The position numbers and the translations under genes were made by a program. Positions 18,040-27,813 of a DNA stretch of 64,000 nucleotides are shown one piece after another. The DNA lies in NCBI GenBank assembly GCA_039976075.1, contig JBDWFY010000013.1:930001-994000 (forward strand), written 5' to 3'. The stretch comes from JBDWFY01 sp039976075 (lineage in GTDB: Bacteria; Pseudomonadota; Alphaproteobacteria; Rhizobiales; Stappiaceae). The notes under the pieces were generated by a model, which was not told the origin of the DNA, did no database searches, and saw only the letters and a program-made list of their open reading frames with translations. The number at the start of each line of letters is the position of its first letter. The first letter of the stretch is position 1.

Positions 18040-19188
18040 TTGAGAAACGCTGCAATCGAAAGCATCCAGATGAGTAGTGCATTAAAGCGGCTTCTAGGGC
18101 AGCGGGCAGAGAAACTCGGATTTGACGGGATGCGCGTCACCCGGTCAGATTCCATTCCCGATGCGCCTGCGCAGCTTCAGCAGTTTCTTGAATTGGGATA
18201 TCATGGAACGTTGGATTGGCTGTCCGAGCGAACTGCGGAGCGAACCGACCCCAGAAAACTATGGCCGGATGCAAAATCAGTTATCGTTCTTGGCATGAAT
18301 TACGGCCCCGAAACGGATCCGCTTGCCCATCTAAGTCAGCCTGAAATCGGCGGTATCTCAGTTTATGCGCGTCACCGGGATTACCACGATATCATTAAGG
18401 GCAGGCTGAAAGAGCTGGCCGGACTTCTCGTCTCCAAAGGGGGTGGTGAGGTGAAGGTCTTTGTCGACACCGCGCCTGTAATGGAAAAACCGCTCGCAGC
18501 TGCCGCCGGACTTGGCTGGCAGGGAAAACACACCAATCTGGTGTCGCGAGAATTCGGTTCCTGGTTCTTTCTGGGCGTGATCTTCACATCGCTGGAATTG
18601 GAAATTGATGATCCGGAAGAGGATCATTGCGGCAGTTGCCGTGCATGCCTTGACATTTGTCCAACGGATGCCTTTCCCGGTCCTTATCAATTGGATGGTC
18701 GTCGCTGTATTTCCTATCTCACGATTGAACATCATGGACCCATACCCATGGAATTCCGAAAGTCCATCGGCAATCGGATCTACGGCTGTGATGATTGTCT
18801 TGCTGTGTGCCCCTGGAATAAATTTGCCGTCGAGGCGCGTGAAAATAAGCTCAAGGCGCGAGACGAACTGAACGAACCGGCACTGGCAGACCTGCTGCTT
18901 CTGGATGACACGTCATTCAGGCGCTTGTTTTCCGGCTCGCCAATCAAGAGGATTGGCCGGGATCGGTTTATACGGAATGTTCTGATAGCAGCGGGAAATT
19001 CCGAACAATCTGCACTCGTGCCCTCCATTGAAAAACATCTCGATGACCCCGCCTCGATTGTCAGAGGTGCTGCCGTGTGGGCTCTGAGCGAGCTGGCAGA
19101 CCGGGAATACGTCAAAACGCTGAAGCATCGATTTGAGCAATGTGAAGTAGATCCTAGCGTTGTTGATGAATGGCGGGCGATATCCTGA
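18040..19188 (+). CDS. queG: Epoxyqueuosine reductase
   Basis: 382 residues. It performs the last step of queuosine synthesis in tRNA, reducing epoxyqueuosine with a cobalamin cofactor. Two ferredoxin-type cluster motifs, CGSCRACLDICPTDAF and CDDCLAVCPWNKFA, lie in the middle, and a HEAT-like C-terminal part ends the protein. The TTG at 18040 has AAGGG seven bases upstream; ATG at 18070 is an alternative that drops ten residues. No other queuosine genes are in the window. Confidence 0.95.
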   Translation: MRNAAIESIQMSSALKRLLGQRAEKLGFDGMRVTRSDSIPDAPAQLQQFLELGYHGTLDWLSERTAERTDPRKLWPDAKSVIVLGMNYGPETDPLAHLSQPEIGGISVYARHRDYHDIIKGRLKELAGLLVSKGGGEVKVFVDTAPVMEKPLAAAAGLGWQGKHTNLVSREFGSWFFLGVIFTSLELEIDDPEEDHCGSCRACLDICPTDAFPGPYQLDGRRCISYLTIEHHGPIPMEFRKSIGNRIYGCDDCLAVCPWNKFAVEARENKLKARDELNEPALADLLLLDDTSFRRLFSGSPIKRIGRDRFIRNVLIAAGNSEQSALVPSIEKHLDDPASIVRGAAVWALSELADREYVKTLKHRFEQCEVDPSVVDEWRAIS

Positions 19189-19401
19189 CAAAACAGGAGT
19201 GTTTCTTGGAAAGACCCGCCTCGGTAGTAAAGGGCTCGTTTGACGTCAGTTTTGATGGTCAGATGCGTCAACAACCTCTATAAAATCAGCTATATCTGCA
19301 AGCGTCCGCCACGATCCAGCCATGAAAAACCCATAATGCAATCCGGCCGGCAGGTTCTGCGGCGACATCCGATTATCATGAAATGCAGGGATTTGAGTTC
19401 C

Positions 19402-21591
19402 ATGTTTGATACCACTCATTGCCGCCGTTCCCATTCCGTCGCATCTACGCGACCAGTTGGAGGCAGAAAAAACCGTGTTTCCAGATTGAGCCTCGTTTCG
19501 GCCTGTTCACTGCTGTGCATGACGGGGTCAGCGCTGGCGCAGGGTGATGGGATAAAAATCTACGAGGAGTGGATCAAAGGACTGGAGACCATTGGCTTTG
19601 AAGTTGAGAACGGGCCGCTGCAATATGATGATAGTAATGACCGTTTGACGGTACCAAATTTTTCCGCGCGGCTTGCCGGTGAATTCACGGTCAACAAAGA
19701 TGAAAAGTCGGACGATGCCACCGCTGGTGACGATGATGACAAAGATGCGAAAAAAGCGGAAACCGGCAATAAATTTACATACGACACGGTCATAACCAGC
19801 AGTGAAGTGATTTTCGAAGGCCTCACCACAAACGGTGATACGATCGATATCAAGCGTTTCGTCTTTTCAGATGATTCAAAGTTCGATGTTGATTTCTCCG
19901 TCGAAGGAGAAGGGAAAGGCCGATTTACCAGTACGCTCGTTGGAGCAGTCACTGAAAACGCTCATTTTGTGATTCCCAAACCAGTTGCAGAAGATGAAAA
20001 ACACCAGGCGAGCCGCTGGCTGCCGCTCATGCGGGATCTCGTTAAAAACAGCTATGATCTCAGCAAGATCGACAAGATGACAATGGATTTTGAGTTCCCG
20101 ATTGGGTCTGGATCTGGTGATGAGGCAGCTACCGGAAGCGTTGAAGTCATCAATATGCGTGTCAGCGACTTACATGATGGCGTGATTGGTGAATACAGTA
20201 CTGACTCAGTCAAGCAGACGATTAAATTCAGTGACGGTGGTCCTGACGGTCCCTTCACACAGGAAACCTCTGTTGGGAAAACGGTCTACAAGGGATATGA
20301 CATCGGGGCTCTCGTGCGTTTTTTCGACCCTCAGTCACCTGTTCCCAGTGAGCCCGATGTCGTGCTGGAAAGTGCCGTTGCCGAGAATTATACGGTCAAA
20401 GATGCTCTGACGAGCTTCAAAATCAACGAAATGACATTTGGTAAAATGACGGCTCTCAAGCCGGACGTTGATATTCTGGGATTTGCTGATCGGGCACTTG
20501 CGGGTGAAAAGGTCGACGAAAAGCAGTTGTTTTTGATGGTTTTCGACGTTTATCGCGCGTTCGGAATCGAGAGCATGAAGGTGTCGGGGATGAATTTCTC
20601 GGTACCCGAGGAGTTTACCGACCCAACCTCTGGCAAGATTGCGATCACGCTAGACGAAATTCGCCTGAAAGAGCTCAGTGCAAATGGATTGGGTGAGTTT
20701 GCTGTTGAAGGTTTGGATGTACCTACCGTCACTGGCGGGGGGAGCGCCAAGCTCGGGAAGTTCTCGATCGGCAATATTGAGTTTGCACCCTTTGATGCAA
20801 TGAAGCCGTATATTCTGGGGCAGGTTGATCCGGAGCAGGACCCCATTGCAACTGCCAGAGCGTTTGCGCCACGGTCTCTGTCTTACCTGATAGAAGGATT
20901 TGAAGCGGTCGTTCCCGGTCAAGGTCAAATGAAAATTGGTCTTCTGGACCAGTCATTCCTGTCAAAGGTGCCACCGATCCCCACCGAGATTTCGCTCGAG
21001 GCCAAGGACATCAAAATTCCCGTGGAAGCACTTGATGATTCTGAAGCGGAAGCATTTTTTGCGCAAATGGGACTGAAGTCACTCAACTTGTCTGAAAGTC
21101 TGAAGCTTTTCTGGGATGAACAGACACAGGAACTTGTGCTTGATAACTTGGTTGTCGATGTCCAGAAGCTTGGACGAGTTGAAGCGAACTTCCGCCTGAG
21201 TGGCGTTCCAAAGGCAGTATTTGAAGATCCGGAAAGACAAGCACCGCTGGCGCTCGCCACCATGGCTTTCAACAGCGCGGAAATCACCTTCAAGGATGCA
21301 GGTGTCGTTAATGCCGCGATAGCTAAAGGTGCAAAAGATGCCGGTGTAGCCGAGGCCGACTTTATCAAACTGATGATCGCGCAAGTCAGTGCACAGCTCA
21401 CTGCTCTGGGCAACCAGGACTTTGCCAATATGGTGACCGGTGCCGCAGAGACGTTTCTGATCAATCCGGAGAATCTGACGGTCAGTCTGAAGCCTGAGAA
21501 TGCGATTCCGGTTGCCCAGATTCTAGGCAGTGCCGCCACACCGCAGATCATCCCGACTTTGCTCAACGCCAAGGTCGTAGCCAACCAGTAA
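19402..21591 (+). CDS. Unrecognised 729-residue exported protein
   Basis: I do not recognise a family. From ATG 19402 there is a basic lead, a hydrophobic stretch (LSLVSACSLLCMTGSALAQ) and a likely cleavage after ALAQ, so it should be periplasmic or surface-exposed. The frame is open to 19240, and a Met at 19378 is also possible. The mature part is acidic with a short Lys/Asp/Glu linker near residues 95-110 (DDDDKDAKK). It seems built from repeated beta-rich halves, with recurring phrases such as EVINMRVSDL, ESMKVSGMNF and INEMTFGKM. No cysteine pairs or lipobox are seen in the mature part. A terminator follows. Confidence 0.8.
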   Translation: MFDTTHCRRSHSVASTRPVGGRKNRVSRLSLVSACSLLCMTGSALAQGDGIKIYEEWIKGLETIGFEVENGPLQYDDSNDRLTVPNFSARLAGEFTVNKDEKSDDATAGDDDDKDAKKAETGNKFTYDTVITSSEVIFEGLTTNGDTIDIKRFVFSDDSKFDVDFSVEGEGKGRFTSTLVGAVTENAHFVIPKPVAEDEKHQASRWLPLMRDLVKNSYDLSKIDKMTMDFEFPIGSGSGDEAATGSVEVINMRVSDLHDGVIGEYSTDSVKQTIKFSDGGPDGPFTQETSVGKTVYKGYDIGALVRFFDPQSPVPSEPDVVLESAVAENYTVKDALTSFKINEMTFGKMTALKPDVDILGFADRALAGEKVDEKQLFLMVFDVYRAFGIESMKVSGMNFSVPEEFTDPTSGKIAITLDEIRLKELSANGLGEFAVEGLDVPTVTGGGSAKLGKFSIGNIEFAPFDAMKPYILGQVDPEQDPIATARAFAPRSLSYLIEGFEAVVPGQGQMKIGLLDQSFLSKVPPIPTEISLEAKDIKIPVEALDDSEAEAFFAQMGLKSLNLSESLKLFWDEQTQELVLDNLVVDVQKLGRVEANFRLSGVPKAVFEDPERQAPLALATMAFNSAEITFKDAGVVNAAIAKGAKDAGVAEADFIKLMIAQVSAQLTALGNQDFANMVTGAAETFLINPENLTVSLKPENAIPVAQILGSAATPQIIPTLLNAKVVANQ

Positions 21592-21623
21592 GATCGGTCG
21601 GCACCTTTTCGAAACACAATAAT

Positions 21624-21658
21624 CCCCGCAAATCGGTTCTGTCGATTTGCGGGGTTTT
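21624..21658 (+). terminator. Rho-independent terminator after the 729-residue gene
   Basis: Perfect 12-bp GC-rich stem (21624-21635 with 21643-21654), seven-base loop, then TTTT. It lies 33 bp past the stop. The convergent formate dehydrogenase operon stops 49 bp further right and may also use the hairpin, though the T-run favours the plus direction. Confidence 0.88.
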
Positions 21659-21706
21659 CATTTGGCTGCATAGATCTTCAAAACACCGTTCAGCGTTTTA
21701 TGGAGA

Positions 21707-24478
21707 TCACTCGGCCGCTTCGGCCTGTGGTCGTTCTATGCGGACCGCGCAGTACTTGAATTCCGGGATTTTCCCGAAAGGATCAAGCTGCGGATTGGTT
21801 AGCACGTTGGCCGGGGCTTCCCAGAAGCAGAACGGAACAAACACCATACCGTCTGCAACACCGCGATCCACCCGTACTGACAGAGTGATCGATCCACGTC
21901 GTGTAACCAGGCGGACAGGGTCTCCTGCCTGTAGTCCCAACCGTCTGAGTTCTCGCAGATTAATCGATGCGACTGGCTCCGGTTCAAGTGCATCCAGGAC
22001 GCTCGCCCGGCGTGTCATTGCCCCCGTGTGCCAATGTTCAAGCATCCTGCCGGTTGTCAGGACGAGAGGATAATCATCATCCGGCGTTTCAGCGGGAGAG
22101 ATGATGTTCGCCGGAACGATTTTTCCCCGGCCGGATTCTGTGGGGAAGCTGTTGCCGAACAGGATTTCGTTTCCCGGGGTGTCTTCGTCATCTGCGGGGT
22201 AAGTGACAGAACCCTCTCGTTCCAGTCGTTCCCATGGAATGTGATTAAGTGAGCCCATGTGGACCCGCATTTCCTCGTAGACGTCCGGAACCCCTTCATA
22301 GTCCCAATTCAGACCGATGCGCCGTGCGAGCTCTGTAATCAGCTCCCAGTCGGCCCTGGCTTCCCCGGGAAGCGGCACGACAGGTCGTCCGATCTGCACC
22401 TGACGGTTGGTGTTGGTGAATGTGCCAAGTTTTTCAGCATGTGCCGATGCAGGCAGGATGACGTCCGCATGCCACGCCGTCTCGGTGAGGAAAATATCCT
22501 GCACAACCAGATGGTCGAGTTTTGCCAGGGCTGCACGGGCATGGATCTGATCCGGATCGGACATTGCCGGATTTTCACCCATGATGTACATGCCGCTGAT
22601 TTCATCATCATGGATGGCATCCATGATTTCCACCACCGTCAGCCCGCGTTGCGGATCGAGTGTTCTGCCCCAGGCATCTTCATAGCCCGCTCGGATTTCG
22701 GTGTCCGCCACGGACTGATAGTCGGGGAAAAACATCGGAATCAGACCGGCATCGGAAGCGCCCTGCACGTTGTTTTGACCACGCAGCGGATGCAAACCCG
22801 TTCCCGGTCGACCGATCTGTCCGGTCGTGAGCGCCATGGCAATCAGGCAACGGACATTGTCAGTGCCGTGTATGTGCTGTGAAACGCCCATGCCCCAGAA
22901 GATGAGGGACTTGCCGCTTGTGGCATAAATGCGGGCCACTTCACGCAACGTATCGGCGTCAATGCCGCATATCGGTGCCATTTCTTCCGGCGTGAAGTCC
23001 TTGATATTTTCCTTAAGCGCCTCAAACCCGTCTACATGGGCAGCGACATACTGACTGTCGTACAGGTCCTCGCTGATGATGACGTTCAGGATTGCATTGA
23101 GCATGGCAACATCAGTGCCGGGTTTGAATTTCAGTCCGTAATCGGCGTGCCGCATAAGATCCTGACCGCGAGGATCCATGATGATCAGCGTTGCACCGTT
23201 CTTTTTCGCCTGTTTCAGATACGTCGCAGCGACAGGATGGTTTTGAGCCGGTCTTGCTCCAATCACAATGATGCAGTCGCTATCGCCTGAGGCAGTAAAG
23301 GGGGCTGTGACCGCGCCGGATCCGATGCCTTCGATCAGTGCCGCGACGGACGATGCGTGGCAAAGACGGGTACAGTGATCGACATTGTTGGTTCCAAATC
23401 CCTGCCGGATCAATTTTTGAAACAGGTATGCTTCCTCATTGGAGCCTTTGGCTGATCCAAAACCGGCCAATGCCTGACCGCCGCGATCGTCTCGAATTTT
23501 CTTCAGTCCGCCGGCGGCAAAACTCAGCGCTTCCTCCCAACTCGCCTCTCGGAAATGGGTCAGGGGATCGGACGGATCCATAGAGATGTCGCCGGCTTTG
23601 GGGGCGTCTTCACGCCGGATCAAAGGCTTTGTAAGGCGATGCGGGTGCGAGATATAATCATAGCCGAAACGGCCTTTGACACAGAGACGGTTTTCATTTG
23701 CTGTGCCGTCTGCACCATCGATCTGAACGATTTTTCCATCCTTCACGGCGACAGAGGTCTTGCAACCGACACCGCAGAACGGACACACACTCTCAATCAC
23801 TTCATCCGCCCAAACAGTCCGTTTCCGGGCGTTTTCGTCCATGAGGCTTTTTTCAAACAGCGCTCCGGTTGGGCAGGCTTGAATGCATTCACCGCAGGCG
23901 ACACAAGTCGAAAGACCCATGGGATCGGCAAGATCGAAGATCGGGGCGGCATGAGATCCACGCGACCCCATACCGATTACATCATTGACCTGGACTTCGC
24001 GACAGGCTCGTTCGCACAGATTGCAGGCGATACAGGCTTCAAGATTGACAGCAATAGCGGGATGAGAAACATCCTGAACAGGAGCCTGTTTCGGTGCGTA
24101 CCGGCTGGACGCGACGCCAATCTCGTCGGCCCAGTTCCAGAACTCGCTGTCCGGATCAGGTCCCTCGTCTCTTTTTGGCTGGTCGGACGCCAGAAGTTCG
24201 AACACAATCTCGCGTGCTTTGACGGCCCGTTCCGTCGACGTCCGAACGACCATGCCTTCGCTTGGCGCGCGGACACAAGACGCCGTTAGAACACGTTCGC
24301 CTTCGATGTCGACCATACAGGCGCGGCAATTGCCGTCAGACCGATAGCCAGGCGCATCCTTGTGACAAAGGTGGGGTAGGGTGGTGCCAAGACGTTTTGC
24401 CGCCTGCCAGATGCTTTCGCCAGGCAGGGCCTCAACGGTTTTCCCGTCCAGGGTGAAAGTGATTGCCGGTTCGGTCAT
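21707..24478 (-). CDS. fdsA: NAD-dependent formate dehydrogenase, molybdenum-containing alpha subunit
   Basis: 923 residues. Oxidises formate to CO2 at a Mo or W bis-pterin centre. N-terminal [2Fe-2S] cysteines are C38, C51, C54 and C68. Two [4Fe-4S] ferredoxin motifs are at C149-C159 and C192-C202. CPFCGVGC at 232-239 holds the proximal cluster. The metal-ligand Cys373 followed by His374 lies in RLCHASSV, so this is a Cys and not a selenocysteine enzyme. The C-terminal molybdopterin-dinucleotide-binding domain is complete. The ATG overlaps the upstream stop as ATGA. Electrons pass to the NAD-reducing FdsGB partner encoded before it. Confidence 0.95.
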   Translation of the reverse strand: MTEPAITFTLDGKTVEALPGESIWQAAKRLGTTLPHLCHKDAPGYRSDGNCRACMVDIEGERVLTASCVRAPSEGMVVRTSTERAVKAREIVFELLASDQPKRDEGPDPDSEFWNWADEIGVASSRYAPKQAPVQDVSHPAIAVNLEACIACNLCERACREVQVNDVIGMGSRGSHAAPIFDLADPMGLSTCVACGECIQACPTGALFEKSLMDENARKRTVWADEVIESVCPFCGVGCKTSVAVKDGKIVQIDGADGTANENRLCVKGRFGYDYISHPHRLTKPLIRREDAPKAGDISMDPSDPLTHFREASWEEALSFAAGGLKKIRDDRGGQALAGFGSAKGSNEEAYLFQKLIRQGFGTNNVDHCTRLCHASSVAALIEGIGSGAVTAPFTASGDSDCIIVIGARPAQNHPVAATYLKQAKKNGATLIIMDPRGQDLMRHADYGLKFKPGTDVAMLNAILNVIISEDLYDSQYVAAHVDGFEALKENIKDFTPEEMAPICGIDADTLREVARIYATSGKSLIFWGMGVSQHIHGTDNVRCLIAMALTTGQIGRPGTGLHPLRGQNNVQGASDAGLIPMFFPDYQSVADTEIRAGYEDAWGRTLDPQRGLTVVEIMDAIHDDEISGMYIMGENPAMSDPDQIHARAALAKLDHLVVQDIFLTETAWHADVILPASAHAEKLGTFTNTNRQVQIGRPVVPLPGEARADWELITELARRIGLNWDYEGVPDVYEEMRVHMGSLNHIPWERLEREGSVTYPADDEDTPGNEILFGNSFPTESGRGKIVPANIISPAETPDDDYPLVLTTGRMLEHWHTGAMTRRASVLDALEPEPVASINLRELRRLGLQAGDPVRLVTRRGSITLSVRVDRGVADGMVFVPFCFWEAPANVLTNPQLDPFGKIPEFKYCAVRIERPQAEAAE

Positions 24479-26148
24479 TTCCGCACCTCATCGCCAAAGA
24501 ATGTCAAAAGGGTACGAACAGGATTGGCCGCAGCCTGGCCGAGCCCGCAAATCGACGCATCACGCATCACCTGTTCAAGGTCGCCTATCAGGGGCTCGTC
24601 CCAGTTGTTTGCCTCAAGCAATTTTACCATTTTTTCCGTACCCCCGCGACAAGGGGTGCACTGGCCACAGCTTTCGTGTTCGAAGAACCGCATCAGATTG
24701 AGCGCCGTTGCCTTCAGATCATCTTTATCGGAGAGGATAATCACGGCATGGCTGCCCACGAATGCGCCGTGCTTTTCCAGTTTTCCAAAGTCGAGCGGTT
24801 CATCTCCGAGTGAGGCAGGCAGAATGCCCCCTGAAGCGCCACCTGGCAAATAGGCTTTAAATTCATGTCCTTCGGCCATGCCACCGCAGTAATTATCGAT
24901 CAGTTCGTTCACGGTTGTGCCCGCCGGTGCCAGTATGACACCGGGTTTCTTGACATGACCGGAAACAGAATAGGACCGAATGCCTTTATGCTCACCGCGC
25001 CCCTGGCTGGCGAACCAGTCGGAGCCCTTTTCGGCGATATCCGGCAACCACCAGAGCGTCTCGACATTGTGGTTTAGAGTTGGGCGACCAAACAGACCGA
25101 CTTGTGCGATATAAGGTGGACGGTGGCGCGGGAGACCTCGCTTCCCTTCGATCGACTCGATCATGGCGCTCTCTTCGCCGCAGATATAGGCGCCGGCACC
25201 TCTCCGCAGCTCGATATCGGTGGTGTCCAGCAAACCGGCAGTTCTCAGGGCCTGTATTTCGGTTTTCAGGATTTCCAGAACGGCTGGATATTCGTCACGC
25301 ATATAAAGATAGATTTTGGCCGCACCAACGACATGAGCCGCGATCAAGGCGCCCTCGAACATCCGGTGCGGATCGCTCTCCAGATAGAAACGATCCTTGA
25401 ACGTGCCCGGCTCGCCTTCATCGCCGTTGATGGTCATCAGGCGCGGTGCGGGCTGTTCGCGGACAATTTTCCATTTCGTTCCGGTCGGGAACCCGGCGCC
25501 GCCAAGACCGCGAAGGCCGGCATTTGAGAGTGTTTCTATCAGATCGTCTGCGGTGATTTCACCTGAAAGCACTTTGGCAAGCTGAGTGTAGCCACCGTCG
25601 ATTTTATACTGCTCAAATGTTTTGTACTTGGGAATTTTGGGAGAAAAATCTCTCGCGTCCAGCGTTTTTGCTATTACATCAATTGTTGCGTGGTCAATTG
25701 CGTTTCGCCCTACATGTGCAACGGGCGCACTCGCACAGCGTCCCATGCAGGGAGCTCTGACAATTCGCACCGAGTTGCCATCCACGGTCTGTTCCAATTC
25801 TGAGATGAGAGTTTCAGCTCCTTTTTGCATACAGGAGAGACTGTCACAGACCCGGATTGTACGAGCAGCAGGCTTTTGTTCGCCTTCCCGAACGATATCG
25901 AAATGATGGTAAAAGCTTGCGACTTCATAAATTTCAGCTTGCGAAAGCCGCATCTCTTCGGCCAATGCCCTGAGGTGGCGCGCTTCAAGACAGCCGTATT
26001 GGTCCTGAATTTTATGAAGATGCTCGATTAATAAGTCTCGACTTCTGGAAGCGTTGCCAAGCAGTGCCTGTACTTCTGATAATGCTTGATCGTCCAGACT
26101 TCGGCCCTTCGGGCCCCGCCGATTTTTCATGGCTGATGTTTTATGCAT
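24475..26148 (-). CDS. fdsB: Formate dehydrogenase diaphorase subunit: fused FdsG (NuoE-like) and FdsB (NuoF-like)
   Basis: 557 residues from ATG 26148, which has GGGAGA before it; an upstream in-frame ATG at 26166 lacks one. Residues about 20-150 are a NuoE/FdsG [2Fe-2S] thioredoxin-like domain (CDSLSC and CMGRC). The rest is NuoF/FdsB: the FMN site RGLGGAGFPTGTKW, the NAD region GAGAYICGEES, and a [4Fe-4S] motif SCGQCTPCRGG with a later Cys. In the classic fdsGBACD operon these are two genes; here they are one chain, as in some methylotroph enzymes. It passes electrons from FdsA to NAD. Confidence 0.94.
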   Translation of the reverse strand: MHKTSAMKNRRGPKGRSLDDQALSEVQALLGNASRSRDLLIEHLHKIQDQYGCLEARHLRALAEEMRLSQAEIYEVASFYHHFDIVREGEQKPAARTIRVCDSLSCMQKGAETLISELEQTVDGNSVRIVRAPCMGRCASAPVAHVGRNAIDHATIDVIAKTLDARDFSPKIPKYKTFEQYKIDGGYTQLAKVLSGEITADDLIETLSNAGLRGLGGAGFPTGTKWKIVREQPAPRLMTINGDEGEPGTFKDRFYLESDPHRMFEGALIAAHVVGAAKIYLYMRDEYPAVLEILKTEIQALRTAGLLDTTDIELRRGAGAYICGEESAMIESIEGKRGLPRHRPPYIAQVGLFGRPTLNHNVETLWWLPDIAEKGSDWFASQGRGEHKGIRSYSVSGHVKKPGVILAPAGTTVNELIDNYCGGMAEGHEFKAYLPGGASGGILPASLGDEPLDFGKLEKHGAFVGSHAVIILSDKDDLKATALNLMRFFEHESCGQCTPCRGGTEKMVKLLEANNWDEPLIGDLEQVMRDASICGLGQAAANPVRTLLTFFGDEVRK

Positions 26149-26272
26149 GGTATCTCCCGCTTCCATGCCGGTGAAGCTTCTTAGAAAGATTTAAAACTGT
26201 CTGAGAGACGTTAGGCAGTTCAGGAGACTTTAGGCAAATCGCATGTGCCGATCAGCTGATCTGTTTTGGTTA

Positions 26273-27160
26273 TCAGCGATTCAGTGCATGCCGCTCTGCG
26301 ATCGACCACAGCGCGCCGACAATCGGTAAAACGGGATCGCGTTCTGGAATGGCAAGCCCAACCAATTGAGAGATTTCCGGATTGCACAAAGGAACCGTTT
26401 GTAATCCCGTACGGTCGATCATGTCGATCTGACGCTCAGGGAGTATGGAAGCAAATCCTCCGTGACGAACGTGGCTCAACAAATTGACGATGGAGTTGGA
26501 GACGATGGCAGGGTTCGGCCGCGTTCCGGCACTTTCAAATGCCGCGTTTAGAATGCGGCGGTTCTGCATATCGTCAGTCAACAGACATAGCGGCAATGTA
26601 GCCGCTTCTTTCCAGCCGGGCTGTTCGGGAAGTGCGCTCAAAATCTCCGGTGTACCCACCAGTCGATAAGTCTCGTCGAAAAGCGGCAATGTGCGCACCT
26701 GGTGCAGCGGTTCGTTTGCCAGATACGTCAAACCTGCCTGTAGTGTAAAGTCATCAATGCCCGCCTGGATTTCCCTCGAAGACATCGATCTTATTTCAAT
26801 CGAGATCAGAGGGAACTGATGATAAAGCGCATGGATGATGTCACTGGCTGCCGGTGTGGCCGATGGGATGATCCCGATGCACAAATGGCCGCTGAGTGCA
26901 CTATGAGCCGCAGTAAGGTCTTGTCTTAAACCCTCAAAATCAGCCTGAATTTTCCGTGCCCAGGCCAGCACTCTCTCGCCATCTTCAGTGAAACCGGCAA
27001 AACGTCGCCCTCTGATCACGATCGGTGTTTCGAGATCGTTCTCCAATTTTTGGATGCGTGCTGAAAATGCCGGCTGTGAAATGTTGCAAGCCTTGGCGGC
27101 ACGCGCAAAATGCTGGTGCTCGGCAAGCGCTTTCAGCAAAAGAAGATCCTTGATATCCAT
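26273..27160 (-). CDS. LysR-family transcriptional regulator
   Basis: 295 residues with a winged helix-turn-helix at 1-60 (FARAAKACNISQPAFSARIQKLE, quoted in part as AKACNISQPAFSARIQ) and a periplasmic-binding-like effector domain after about residue 90. It is on the same strand and 124 bp upstream of the formate dehydrogenase operon, so regulating that operon is the simplest guess. Unlike most LysR genes it is not divergent from its presumed target. No T-N11-A operator could be assigned with confidence. Confidence 0.92.
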   Translation of the reverse strand: MDIKDLLLLKALAEHQHFARAAKACNISQPAFSARIQKLENDLETPIVIRGRRFAGFTEDGERVLAWARKIQADFEGLRQDLTAAHSALSGHLCIGIIPSATPAASDIIHALYHQFPLISIEIRSMSSREIQAGIDDFTLQAGLTYLANEPLHQVRTLPLFDETYRLVGTPEILSALPEQPGWKEAATLPLCLLTDDMQNRRILNAAFESAGTRPNPAIVSNSIVNLLSHVRHGGFASILPERQIDMIDRTGLQTVPLCNPEISQLVGLAIPERDPVLPIVGALWSIAERHALNR

Positions 27161-27298
27161 AGGTGCTTTTTAAGGCAATTTTTCCTCAAATGAAATCAAC
27201 GCATCCAAACATGGAAAAGATCTTTATTGGCAGCCTGCTGCATTTTAAGCGCGGGGGTGCTTGGATGAGGTCAGTTCTTGAAAATGGGCTCTAAGCCA

Positions 27299-27802
27299 TC
27301 ACTTGGTGTGTTTTGCGAACGTCTCAACAATCTGTTCATAGACGTCACGCTTGAACGGCACGATGAGAGAGGGCAGGCGATGAGCTGATTCCCAGCGCCA
27401 CTCGCTGAATTCAGGCGTATGCCCTCCGGTTGGCTCAAGGATATTAATTTCCTCATCAGCACCATCGAACCGAAAGGCAAACCATTTCTGGCTTTGCCCG
27501 CGGAACTTTCCGCGCCAGGGTTTGCCATCATTCAAAACGGAAGGCAGATCGTAGGACAGCCATTCCGGAGCCTCGGCCAGCAGGGAAATATTGGAAACAG
27601 AAGTTTCTTCTTCAAGCTCCCTTTTTGCAGCTTGAATCGGCGACTCACCTTTGTCGATCCCACCCTGTGGCATCTGCCATGCATACTCAGGTTCGGTTTT
27701 TCCTTTGCCGCTGTCGCGTTTGCCAACCCAGACCAGCCCTGCCTTGTTTATAAGCATGATGCCAACACAGGGTCGATAACCAAGCAAATCCGGGGAGGCC
27801 AT
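27299..27802 (-). CDS. rppH: RNA pyrophosphohydrolase
   Basis: 167 residues from ATG 27802. The frame runs on to 27904 but the family begins near GYRPCVGIMLIN, and the shorter start also avoids overlap with the upstream gene. The Nudix box GGIDKGESPIQAAKRELEEE is complete. The enzyme removes pyrophosphate from RNA 5' ends, or cleaves dinucleoside polyphosphates, starting RNase E decay. It is the last gene of the envC-ctpA-yibQ-rppH run, a conserved order in this group. Confidence 0.94.
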   Translation of the reverse strand: MASPDLLGYRPCVGIMLINKAGLVWVGKRDSGKGKTEPEYAWQMPQGGIDKGESPIQAAKRELEEETSVSNISLLAEAPEWLSYDLPSVLNDGKPWRGKFRGQSQKWFAFRFDGADEEINILEPTGGHTPEFSEWRWESAHRLPSLIVPFKRDVYEQIVETFAKHTK

Positions 27803-27813
27803 AGGTGGTTGCC

